From positions 2,542,001 through 2,606,000 of the forward strand of contig CP081303.1 in NCBI GenBank assembly GCA_019720755.1: a DNA stretch of 64,000 bases. Direction: 5' to 3'. Within the stretch, counting starts at the first letter, position 1, and each line of letters begins with the position of its first letter. The notes below the pieces were generated by a model. That model saw nothing but the letters and a program-made list of their open reading frames with translations. It was not told the origin of the DNA and searched no databases. Positions 43,596 through 51,582 of this stretch are shown here, one piece after another. The DNA is from Prolixibacteraceae bacterium (GTDB taxonomy: Bacteria; Bacteroidota; Bacteroidia; Bacteroidales; Prolixibacteraceae). Made by a program: the position numbers and the translations under genes.

Positions 43596-44972
43596 ATGTT
43601 CTCATTTATGTTGATCGTTTTTATAATCGGTTATCTAGCGATTATTTTCGAATCAAATATTAAAATTAGCAAAACAGCTTCCGCTTTATTTATGGGTGTA
43701 GCTGTTTGGATTGTTTATTCCTTAAATGGTTTTGATATTCTCTCTTTAGGGCATAGCCATAGTTGGCATGAATTTCTAAGCGTCCATCCAGACTCCAACT
43801 CTATCAAAGGAGCATCCAATTTTATTCTAGAAAATGAACTTTTCTCTCATTTATCAGAGGTAGCCTCCATTATCTTCTTCCTACTAGGGGCAATGACGAT
43901 AGTGGAAATTATTGATAGATACCAAGGTTTTAAGGTCATAACCAGCAAGATTCATCAGAGGAGTAGGGTGAAACTTCTATGGATTATTGGAACTCTTGCT
44001 TTTATCATGAGTTCGGTATTGGATAACCTTACAACCACCATTGTAATCATCTCTCTTCTCAACAAACTTATCTCTGAAAAAGAGGAACGTTGGTTAATTG
44101 CTGGAATCGTAGTCATCGCGGCGAATGCAGGAGGGGCTTGGTCTCCGATTGGTGATGTTACAACCATCATGTTATGGATAGGGGAACAGGTCACTACTGT
44201 AAGTCTGATCAAAGCGGTACTTATCCCAAGTATTGTAAACATCTTGGTCCCTCTTACAATCGCAAGCTTCTTCATCAAAGGGAAAGCAATACCTCCTACG
44301 TTAGATCAAAATGAAACGAAGGTATTTACTACAAAATTCGAACGTAATTTTGTATTCACTCTTGGTATCAGTGCTCTCCTTTTCGTTCCAATACTTAAGA
44401 CTTGGACTGGACTTCCACCATACATGGGGATGCTATTTGGACTATCGATCATGTGGACCGCAACCGAGGTCATCTCGAGAAGAAAAGATGAAGAGGATCG
44501 TAGACGTCTTAATGCTGGATATATTATAAAGAAACTAGATACTCCTACCATACTCTACTTTACGGGGATACTACTAGCCGTTTCTGCACTATCTTCTGCT
44601 GGACAGCTAGATCTTATTGCGGAATATTTAGATGATCATATTGGTAATATCTATGGTATTAACCTTGCTATTGGAGCACTATCTTCTGTGGTAGACAACT
44701 CCTCTTTGGTTGCTGCTACAATGGGAATGTACGAGACTGCACAAGCAGGTGCCACTGGATACCTAAGTAATTTTGTACAAAATGGTGATTTCTGGACATT
44801 CCTAACCTATTGTGCAGGTACTGGTGGTTCTCTAATGATCATTGGTTCCGCTGCAGGTGTAGCTGCAATGGGTATCGAAAAAATTCCTTTTGGATGGTAT
44901 TTTAAACGAATATCATGGATGGCATTAGCAGGATTCCTTGCTGGAGCACTTACATTCTATTTACTCAATTAA
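43596..44972 (+). CDS. nhaD: Na+/H+ antiporter NhaD
   Basis: A 458-residue inner-membrane antiporter of the ion transporter superfamily, exporting Na+ in exchange for H+ in saline or alkaline conditions. About 12 hydrophobic segments are visible. Signature regions include IIFFLLGAMTIVEIIDRY, the MSSVLDNLTTTIVII helix with conserved Asp/Thr, ANAGGAWSPIGDVTTIMLWI, LSSVVDNSSLVAATMGMY and the AGTGGSLMIIGSAAGVAAMG segment. These are hallmarks of marine and gut Bacteroidetes NhaD. It is followed by an exonuclease gene after a weak hairpin at 44986-45010. Its presence fits a marine or salt-rich habitat. Confidence 0.95.
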   Translation: MFSFMLIVFIIGYLAIIFESNIKISKTASALFMGVAVWIVYSLNGFDILSLGHSHSWHEFLSVHPDSNSIKGASNFILENELFSHLSEVASIIFFLLGAMTIVEIIDRYQGFKVITSKIHQRSRVKLLWIIGTLAFIMSSVLDNLTTTIVIISLLNKLISEKEERWLIAGIVVIAANAGGAWSPIGDVTTIMLWIGEQVTTVSLIKAVLIPSIVNILVPLTIASFFIKGKAIPPTLDQNETKVFTTKFERNFVFTLGISALLFVPILKTWTGLPPYMGMLFGLSIMWTATEVISRRKDEEDRRRLNAGYIIKKLDTPTILYFTGILLAVSALSSAGQLDLIAEYLDDHIGNIYGINLAIGALSSVVDNSSLVAATMGMYETAQAGATGYLSNFVQNGDFWTFLTYCAGTGGSLMIIGSAAGVAAMGIEKIPFGWYFKRISWMALAGFLAGALTFYLLN

Positions 44973-45024
44973 ACGAAACCCCTTTCTATGGAGATATTCT
45001 TCTCCATAGATCACCTTTTTATAT

Positions 45025-45543
45025 ATGAATACATTTGTAGCACTTGACTTTGAAACAGCAACTAGCAAACGTGACAGTGCTTGCTCATTGGCTATTGTAA
45101 CAGTAGTAGATGGAGAGATCAAAGAGACATATCATACATTCATTCGCCCCCCCCAAAATAGGTATGACTCACGTAATATTCATGTCCACGGGATCACTCC
45201 CGAGATGACTGAATTTGCAAACGACTTTAGAACCGCATACCATCAGATACGCAAACGTCTTGTAGGTCAGGTCGTGGTAGCTCACAACGAAAGCTTTGAT
45301 CGAAGTGTTCTAAGAAATACCATGGAGTACTACAACCTCCCTTCCGAAGAGCTACAACTTGACAAACAGTGGTTCTGCACCTATAAACTGTGGAAAAAAG
45401 AGGGACTGACCCCAACTACTTTAAGAGATTGTTGCGATCACTTTGAAATCCCTCTAAACCACCACGATGCGATCTCTGATGCCGAGGCGGCTGCAAAGCT
45501 GTTTATGATCTACCAATACTACCTCAAAGAGATTAAAGAATAA
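45025..45543 (+). CDS. DnaQ-like 3'-5' exonuclease
   Basis: A 172-residue DEDDh exonuclease. Exo I is FVALDFETATSKRDSACSLA with D8 and E10, Exo II the VVVAHNESFDRSVL segment and Exo III HHDAISDAEAAAKL with the His of the DEDDh type. The protein is a stand-alone exonuclease domain like those of epsilon-like or DNA polymerase III-associated proteins in Gram-positives and Bacteroidetes; no polymerase gene is adjacent. It starts 52 bases after nhaD and is followed after 31 bases by the LOG gene, so the three could form a transcript. Confidence 0.88.
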   Translation: MNTFVALDFETATSKRDSACSLAIVTVVDGEIKETYHTFIRPPQNRYDSRNIHVHGITPEMTEFANDFRTAYHQIRKRLVGQVVVAHNESFDRSVLRNTMEYYNLPSEELQLDKQWFCTYKLWKKEGLTPTTLRDCCDHFEIPLNHHDAISDAEAAAKLFMIYQYYLKEIKE

Positions 45544-45574
45544 TAAACCGTAACCCTATCAAAAAACAGAACAT

Positions 45575-46147
45575 ATGAATATTTGTGTATTTTGCGCCTC
45601 AGCAAACCACCTTGATGAGAAATACAAAAATGATGCAATAAAGCTCGGTCAAATAATTGGTCAAAATGGACACACCCTTGTTTATGGGGGGGCAAATGTT
45701 GGATTGATGCATATGGTAGCACAAAATGTCAAATTCCAAGGAGCAGAACGAATAGGAGTTGTAGCACAAGTCATTAAAGACAATAACGTAGCAGCAACCG
45801 ATGACACCAAGCAGATCATTACCCCAACCATGCACGAACGAAAAGCAAAGATGAGAGAGTTGTCCGATGCTTTTATTGCACTACCTGGAGGATTTGGTAC
45901 CCTTGAAGAGCTTCTAGAAGTATTGACTCTTAAACAGCTAGGGGTAATAAAACAACCTATCGTCATCTTAAATACAGACCACTACTATGATAGCTTGTTG
46001 TCCCAGTTCCAGAAAGCAGTCAATGAAGGAATTTCGAAAGAGGTATATTTAAATCTATTCTACGAAACAGACTCCATCGACAAGGCGATTGATTTTCTAG
46101 AGAACGACAAGAAGACAAACAGAAAAATAGAGACAAAATGGAATTGA
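45575..46147 (+). CDS. LOG-family (TIGR00730) protein
   Basis: A 190-residue Rossmann-like protein of the lysine-decarboxylase-like LOG family. It has the YGGANVGLMHMVA nucleotide-binding strand and the diagnostic PGGFGTLEELLEVLTLKQLG motif, with MHERKAKMRELSDAFIAL before it. Characterised relatives are phosphoribohydrolases that cleave cytokinin ribotides or nucleoside monophosphates to a base and ribose 5-phosphate; a bacterial housekeeping role is probable, the older annotation as lysine decarboxylase is wrong. It ends in a hairpin shared with dapF. Confidence 0.92.
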   Translation: MNICVFCASANHLDEKYKNDAIKLGQIIGQNGHTLVYGGANVGLMHMVAQNVKFQGAERIGVVAQVIKDNNVAATDDTKQIITPTMHERKAKMRELSDAFIALPGGFGTLEELLEVLTLKQLGVIKQPIVILNTDHYYDSLLSQFQKAVNEGISKEVYLNLFYETDSIDKAIDFLENDKKTNRKIETKWN

Positions 46148-46152
46148 TCCAT

Positions 46153-46189
46153 CTTACCTCGATGAAAATATCATTCATCGAGGTAAAAT
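46153..46189. terminator. Bidirectional terminator between the LOG gene and dapF
   Basis: Stem CTTACCTCGATG/CATCGAGGTAAA with an 11-base loop between convergent genes; modest A/T flanks. Confidence 0.75.
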
Positions 46190-46205
46190 AGATCTCAATA
46201 AAATA

Positions 46206-46988
46206 TTACAAGGTTATATCTCCCTCAAAAACTCGAACAGCGGGGCCCTTCAACCAAACATGCTCAAACTCATTGATCGACTTGGCTTGAAAACGAACAC
46301 CTAATCTTCCTCCTTTAGCCTCAATATCAAAGCCTTCATACTGACATCCAGACATGACATATGCTGCTATAGCGGCAGCAGTTACTCCTGTACCACATGC
46401 CAATGTTTCATCTTCAACCCCACGCTCATATGTTAACACTTTTAAACAATCTTTATCCATAGAGACAAAATTCACATTGGTTCCCTCCTCTTTAAAACGA
46501 GCATTATAACGAATCGAACGCCCCTCTTTCACCACATCTAGATCCGATAGATCTTGAAAAACAACATAGTGTGGAGACCCCGTATTTAGATAGAAATCCT
46601 CGCCAATACGCTCTACGAAATCCACATCAATCATCTCCAAATCAACCACTTCATCCGACTCCATGATCGCCTGATGAACACCATCAACTGCAACAAAAGT
46701 AACCTCCTTCTCAAAAAGACCAAGATGATGAGCAAAGGCAACAATACAACGCCCCCCATTTCCACACATGGTAGCCTCTCTCCCATCACTATTATAGTAA
46801 CGCATACGGAAAGTATAATGATCATCATTCTCCAACAACATAAGCCCATCGGATCCAACACCAAAACGTCGGTCACACAACTGATTAACTAAGGCAAAAT
46901 CCTTGGCATCAAATTTGTTCTCTCTATTATCGATAATGACAAAATCATTACCTGCACCTTGATATTTATGAAATCTATAACTATTCAT
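46206..46988 (-). CDS. dapF: Diaminopimelate epimerase
   Basis: PLP-independent racemase converting LL- to meso-diaminopimelate for lysine and peptidoglycan synthesis. The 260-residue protein has the two-domain layout with the catalytic Cys pair C75 (MCGNGGRCIVAF) and C198 (ETLACGTGVTAAA). GAGNDFVIID at residues 11-20, RRFGVGSDGLM and NTGSPHYVVF are typical. It is a single-gene unit, divergent from the DegP-like gene. No other lysine-pathway gene is in the window. Confidence 0.96.
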   Translation of the reverse strand: MNSYRFHKYQGAGNDFVIIDNRENKFDAKDFALVNQLCDRRFGVGSDGLMLLENDDHYTFRMRYYNSDGREATMCGNGGRCIVAFAHHLGLFEKEVTFVAVDGVHQAIMESDEVVDLEMIDVDFVERIGEDFYLNTGSPHYVVFQDLSDLDVVKEGRSIRYNARFKEEGTNVNFVSMDKDCLKVLTYERGVEDETLACGTGVTAAAIAAYVMSGCQYEGFDIEAKGGRLGVRFQAKSINEFEHVWLKGPAVRVFEGDITL

Positions 46989-47101
46989 TACATATGTTTA
47001 ATTTATCTTCGTCCTAGTCATTTATTATGACCACTCACGAAATAACCACTTTCTAATACTCTAATTTTTGTTTAACTCAAAACTACAAAATATTAGTTGA
47101 C

Positions 47102-48550
47102 ATGAAAAATTTTAAGAACTTACTTAACTACGTAATTGTAGCATTCATCACCAGTTTACTTTCTATTTTAGGTGTTTTTGCAATCATTTCAAACAAACAG
47201 AAGGATACGACAGAATTTACACATAAGAAGCCTGTTCCGGTACAGCTCGCGAATTTTTCAGAAAAACAGCCTGAAAGATATCCGAATTTAACCACGGCTG
47301 CCCAACATTCGGTAAAAGCAGTAGTCCATATCACAACACAAAAAGATATGGGGAGACAACCTCGTAGCCTAATGGACCTCTTCTATGGGAACGGTTATCA
47401 AAGACAACCGCAAATACAACAAGCCAGTGGTTCTGGGGTGATCATCTCTAGTGATGGTTATATCGTGACCAACAACCACGTCATCGAAGGTGCCGATAAT
47501 ATTCGGGTAATCTTTGAAGAGAATAGGATTTTCAAGGCGAAGCTAATTGGAACAGATCCAAATACCGATATCGCAGTACTAAAAATAGAGGCGGAAGACC
47601 TTCCTTTCCTTCAATGGGGAGACTCTCAAAAACTTAAACTCGGGGAGTGGGTACTAGCCGTAGGAAATCCTTTCTCTCTAAACTCTACCGTGACAGCTGG
47701 TATCGTAAGTGCCAAGTCTAGATCAATTGGAATTATGTCGGGTCAAATGGCACTAGAATCGTTCATCCAAACCGATGCTGCGGTAAACCCTGGTAATTCG
47801 GGTGGTGCTCTAGTAAACAAAGCGGGAGACCTTGTAGGAATCAATACCGCGATCGCATCCAGGACAGGAAGCTATTCGGGATATTCGTTTGCTGTCCCTT
47901 CAACCATCGCTCGAAAGGTAGTAAACGATCTTCTGAAGTATGGTGCGGTACAGAGAGCAATTCTTGGAGTACAGATTATGGACAACAACAGTGAATTAGC
48001 TAAAAAAGAAAATTTAGACATTACAAATGGCTCTTATGTAGCAGAAGCCACCTATGGCAGCGGCGCGGAGAAGGCAGGAATCAAAAAAGGAGATGTCATT
48101 GTTGGTGTCAATGGAGTCGATATCAAAAACAGTACCCAACTGAAAGAACAGGTCGGTCAGTACAGCCCTGGGGATAAAGTGGAAGTTGCGGTCAATAGAG
48201 ATGGAAGAAACAAAACGTTTACAGTGGAACTTCAAAATATTAGTGGAAGTACCAGCATCGTAAAATCAAATACTGGAGTACTTGGAGCAGAATTAAAAAC
48301 TATCAGTATGAAGACAAAACAACGTTTTGGCATACGTAATGGACTTAAAGTAACGAAACTAGAAGATGGAAAACTAAAAAAAGCTGGAGTAAAAGAAGGA
48401 TTTATTATTACTAGTGTTAACAATAACACCGTAACTTCCGTAAAAGAATTGGAAGAATTGGTAATAAACACCCCTCCTAACAAACAAGTTTTGCTAGAAG
48501 GTGTCTATCCAAATGGAGAATGGGCTTATCATATATTTAGAAACAACTAA
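47102..48550 (+). CDS. DegP/HtrA-family periplasmic serine protease
   Basis: A 482-residue Do-type protease. It begins with a hydrophobic segment at about 10-30 (an uncleaved anchor or signal), then the trypsin-like domain with H126 (VTNNHVIEG), D156 (DPNTDIAVLKIE) and S233 (VNPGNSGGALVN). Two PDZ domains follow (about 270-370 and 390-480), the first beginning RAILGVQIMDNN. It degrades and chaperones misfolded envelope proteins. The rpoD gene begins 69 bases downstream but has its own promoter. DegP versus DegQ/DegS cannot be told apart here, though two PDZ domains fit DegP/DegQ. Confidence 0.94.
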   Translation: MKNFKNLLNYVIVAFITSLLSILGVFAIISNKQKDTTEFTHKKPVPVQLANFSEKQPERYPNLTTAAQHSVKAVVHITTQKDMGRQPRSLMDLFYGNGYQRQPQIQQASGSGVIISSDGYIVTNNHVIEGADNIRVIFEENRIFKAKLIGTDPNTDIAVLKIEAEDLPFLQWGDSQKLKLGEWVLAVGNPFSLNSTVTAGIVSAKSRSIGIMSGQMALESFIQTDAAVNPGNSGGALVNKAGDLVGINTAIASRTGSYSGYSFAVPSTIARKVVNDLLKYGAVQRAILGVQIMDNNSELAKKENLDITNGSYVAEATYGSGAEKAGIKKGDVIVGVNGVDIKNSTQLKEQVGQYSPGDKVEVAVNRDGRNKTFTVELQNISGSTSIVKSNTGVLGAELKTISMKTKQRFGIRNGLKVTKLEDGKLKKAGVKEGFIITSVNNNTVTSVKELEELVINTPPNKQVLLEGVYPNGEWAYHIFRNN

Positions 48551-48567
48551 GATAACAGGTGCTAGGA

Positions 48568-48599
48568 TTTGTTTTTAAGGGGAACAATCACTAAATTTG
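48568..48599 (+). promoter_or_regulatory. rpoD promoter, Bacteroidetes type
   Basis: TTTG at 48568-48571, a 20-base spacer, and TAAATTTG at 48592-48599: a full match to the TTTG/TAnnTTTG consensus, 20 bases before the start codon. The best promoter in the window. Confidence 0.65.
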
Positions 48600-48619
48600 C
48601 GCACTTTTAATCGGAGAGC

Positions 48620-49480
48620 ATGAGACAACTTAAGATCACAAAATCTATCACTAACCGTGAGAGTGCTTCACTAGACAAATATTTACAAGAAATAGGTAAA
48701 GAGGAGCTAATTACCGTTGAAGAAGAAGTAGAATTGGCTCAACGGATAAAAAAAGGAGACCAAGCAGCTTTAGAAAAACTAACTAGAGCAAACTTGAGAT
48801 TCGTTGTATCTGTTGCCAAGCAATATCAGAATCAAGGTCTGACACTTCCTGACTTAATCAACGAGGGTAACCTTGGACTGATCAAAGCAGCGGAAAAGTT
48901 TGATGAAACAAGAGGTTTTAAATTTATCTCTTATGCCGTATGGTGGATTCGTCAATCTATTCTTCAGGCGTTGGCTGAACAATCACGTATCGTTCGTTTG
49001 CCTCTGAACCAGGTGGGTTCTTTGAATAAGATCAATAAAGCGTTTTCTAAGTTCGAACAAGAACATGAAAGAAAACCTTCACCTGAAGAGTTAGCTGAAA
49101 CATTGGATCTTCCAGCAGATAAAGTCTCTGATACTCTTAGAGTATCCGGTAGACACGTATCAGTGGATGCTCCTTTCGTTGATGGAGAAGATAATAGTCT
49201 TTTGGACGTATTGGTAAATGATGATTCACCAAATGCAGACAGAAGCCTTATCGGAGAATCATTGGCAAAAGAGATCGAAAGATCCCTTGCGACATTGACA
49301 GAGAGAGAAGCTGACATTATTCGTATGTTCTTTGGAATAGGTTGTCAAGAGATGACACTCGAAGAGATCGGAGAACGTTTTGGTCTTACAAGAGAGCGTG
49401 TACGTCAGATTAAAGAAAAAGCAATTCGTAGATTAAGACACACATCAAGAAGTAAACTCCTTAAGAGTTACCTTGGATAA
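48620..49480 (+). CDS. rpoD: Primary sigma factor RpoD (Bacteroidetes short form)
   Basis: A 286-residue sigma-70 factor. As in other Bacteroidetes it lacks region 1.1 and the non-conserved insertion. Region 1.2 begins [15 protein letters not shown], region 2 contains [35 protein letters not shown] (the promoter-melting and -10 recognition helix), region 3 follows, and region 4 has the -35 recognition helix-turn-helix [27 protein letters not shown]. It directs general transcription. A matching consensus promoter lies directly upstream, consistent with autoregulation; a terminator follows. Confidence 0.97.
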   Translation: MRQLKITKSITNRESASLDKYLQEIGKEELITVEEEVELAQRIKKGDQAALEKLTRANLRFVVSVAKQYQNQGLTLPDLINEGNLGLIKAAEKFDETRGFKFISYAVWWIRQSILQALAEQSRIVRLPLNQVGSLNKINKAFSKFEQEHERKPSPEELAETLDLPADKVSDTLRVSGRHVSVDAPFVDGEDNSLLDVLVNDDSPNADRSLIGESLAKEIERSLATLTEREADIIRMFFGIGCQEMTLEEIGERFGLTRERVRQIKEKAIRRLRHTSRSKLLKSYLG

Positions 49481-49502
49481 AATGTCTCGACATATCGTTT
49501 TT

Positions 49503-49534
49503 AGAGGCTACCTGTTTAGGTGGCCTCTTTTTTT
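49503..49534 (+). terminator. rpoD terminator
   Basis: Stem AGAGGCTACC/GGTGGCCTCT with one wobble pair and a 6-base loop, followed by seven T. Confidence 0.9.
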
Positions 49535-49874
49535 ATATCATACCCATACAAACAATACAACCCTCCATCCTTCAAAAGAGAAATCCCAAAAATCACCTCA
49601 GCAATCATTATACTAAAATATTAAATCTGTTGAAACAAGCCTAATGGCTTTATAATTCCTAGCAGTGCCGCTATTAATTCGACACCATCCTATTGTATCA
49701 ACATATTGCCATATCAAACACATGAAAAACACCCTTCGTAGCTGTTAACTCATGTGATTAACCTTCATATTGCAAAAAATGCAAACATCATTCAGCTCTT
49801 GTCAAATGAACGATAATATTAAATCATTTTAAATCAAATTATTGAAGAATCGTGTGTCACTGAGTTGTAAGAAC

Positions 49875-49917
49875 ACACTCCCGAAATCATTTCAAAACAT
49901 AAAAACACTCCCGAAAT
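49875..49917. repeat. Two copies of ACACTCCCGAAAT
   Basis: Identical 13-mers at 49875-49887 and 49905-49917, starting 30 bases apart. Confidence 0.6.
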
Positions 49918-49948
49918 ACAAATAGCCAAAGACCTACTTCATCCGTAG

Positions 49949-49990
49949 TTTGGATACCCTTCAGTTACCCTTTGGATACCCTTCAGTTAC
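49949..49990. repeat. Tandem 22-bp repeat
   Basis: TTTGGATACCCTTCAGTTAC occurs at 49949-49968 and, after CC, identically at 49971-49990. Confidence 0.7.
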
Positions 49991-50137
49991 TCTTAGAGTA
50001 ATCAAACCCTAACCAATCCTTATATAAACCCTAACGAAAAGACGAAGGTAAGAGGAAAGAGAGCCCTTCTAAAAACAAACTATTTCAAATGTGATAAAAC
50101 CTTATGATTTGTGAATAGAGAGAGATTATATGGGCAT

Positions 50138-50176
50138 AAAAAAAGAGGTTATCTCAATAATCTGAGATAACCCCTT
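50138..50176 (-). terminator. fabV terminator
   Basis: On the minus strand GGGGTTATCTCA pairs with TGAGATAACCTC around a 7-base loop, followed by a T run. Confidence 0.9.
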
Positions 50177-50198
50177 CGTATATAAATAAACAAAAAAA

Positions 50199-51392
50199 CT
50201 ACTGAATACTCTTCACCGAGGTTGTTTCGTCTACATCAGCAGCATAATCTACTCCTTCGATATCGAATCCAAAAAGACTCATAAACTCATGTTTATAACC
50301 TTCCAAATCTCCAATCTCAGATAGATTATCAGAACCTGCAATATCCCAAAGTTTAGATACTTTCTCTTGGATATCCTCTCTCATCTCCCAATCATCAACA
50401 CGGATAAGACCTTTATCATCCACTGGCACTTCTCCTCCAGTATAAAGTCTTTCGCTGTATAGACGTTGGATCTGCTCAATACAACCTTCATGTATCCCTT
50501 CTTCTTTCATCACTTTAAATAGAAGTGAGATATAAAGAGGGATTACAGGAATCGCAGCACTTGCTTGAGTAACCAAAGCTTTATTTACAGAGACGTAAGC
50601 CTCACCATTGAATGATGACATATAATCAGTCAACTCATGAGCTGTTGCTTCCAAATGATCTTTTGCTTTACCAATAGTACCATTACGATAAATTGGGAAC
50701 GTGATTTCAGGGCCAATGTAAGAGTAAGCGACAGTCTTAGCACCATCAGCTAAAACCCCTGCATCACGCATCGCTTCGATCCACATTTTCCAATCTTCAC
50801 CACCCATTACTTTTACAGTGTTTTCAATCTCTTCCTCATCCTTTACAGGCTGAATAGAAACTTCAGACACTTTTCCAGTATGGAAATCTACTGTTTTATT
50901 AGAATAAACCCCGTTAATAGGCTTTAGTACAGAACGATAAGTTTTTCCATCTACCGGATTTGTTCTTCGAGGAGAAGCCAAGCTATAGATTACTAGATCC
51001 ACTTGACCTAGATCTTTTTTGATCGCTTCGATAGCCTCTTGTTTCACTTCATTTGAGAAAGCATCTCCATTGATAGTCTTTGCATAAAGACCCTCCTCTG
51101 TAGCAAATTTCTCAAATGCAGCAGAATTGTACCAACCTGCAGTACCAGGTTTTCCTTCAGTACCTGGCTTTTCAAAACAAACACCTAATGTTGCTGCATT
51201 GGATCCAAAAGCACTAGTGATTCGTGATGCCAATCCAAAACCAGTAGAAGAACCGATTACCAACACTTTTTTAGCGCCATCAATAGCACCTTTAGATTTC
51301 ACATAGTTGATTTGGTTCAACACATTCTGTTCACATCCTTTTGGGTGAGAAGTAAAACAGATAAAACCTCTCATCTTTGGTTCAATAATCAT
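50199..51392 (-). CDS. fabV: Trans-2-enoyl-ACP/CoA reductase FabV
   Basis: A 397-residue single-polypeptide reductase of the short-chain dehydrogenase superfamily that completes each cycle of fatty acid elongation and is tolerant of triclosan. It begins MIIEPKMRGFICFTSHPKGCEQNV, typical of FabV/trans-2-enoyl-CoA reductases, has the NAD-binding VLVIGSSTGFGLASRI, ...SLASPRRTNPVDGK, and the active-site YSYIGPEITFPIYRNGTIGKAK, where the Y-x8-K spacing characteristic of FabV replaces the usual Y-x6-K of FabI. Length is normal. It has its own promoter box and terminator. Confidence 0.96.
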   Translation of the reverse strand: MIIEPKMRGFICFTSHPKGCEQNVLNQINYVKSKGAIDGAKKVLVIGSSTGFGLASRITSAFGSNAATLGVCFEKPGTEGKPGTAGWYNSAAFEKFATEEGLYAKTINGDAFSNEVKQEAIEAIKKDLGQVDLVIYSLASPRRTNPVDGKTYRSVLKPINGVYSNKTVDFHTGKVSEVSIQPVKDEEEIENTVKVMGGEDWKMWIEAMRDAGVLADGAKTVAYSYIGPEITFPIYRNGTIGKAKDHLEATAHELTDYMSSFNGEAYVSVNKALVTQASAAIPVIPLYISLLFKVMKEEGIHEGCIEQIQRLYSERLYTGGEVPVDDKGLIRVDDWEMREDIQEKVSKLWDIAGSDNLSEIGDLEGYKHEFMSLFGFDIEGVDYAADVDETTSVKSIQ

Positions 51393-51463
51393 ACTGTAAA
51401 TATTTTATTCAAGAATATATTTCAAAATTCAGGTTGCTCCTTCTCAGGATCCGATATTCAATA

Positions 51464-51471
51464 CAAACATA
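51464..51471 (-). promoter_or_regulatory. -7 promoter box of fabV
   Basis: TATGTTTG on the minus strand, a full TAnnTTTG match, with GTTG 19 bases further upstream as a near -33 box. About 70 bases before the start codon. Confidence 0.42.
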
Positions 51472-51582
51472 GTAACTAAGAGCTTGTTTACAACGTAAAA
51501 GGATCAAAAAGCAACCTCTGAAAGAGCGATAAGACTAAAAAAGGATCAAATCATCGAACAGATCAGAACAAAAGTTCAATTT

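Larger units (their letters stand above)
49481..50137. other. Intergenic region with terminator and short direct repeats
   Basis: About 650 bases without a gene between rpoD and fabV. It holds the rpoD terminator, a pair of ACACTCCCGAAAT copies and a tandem 22-bp repeat (listed separately). Confidence 0.45.
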
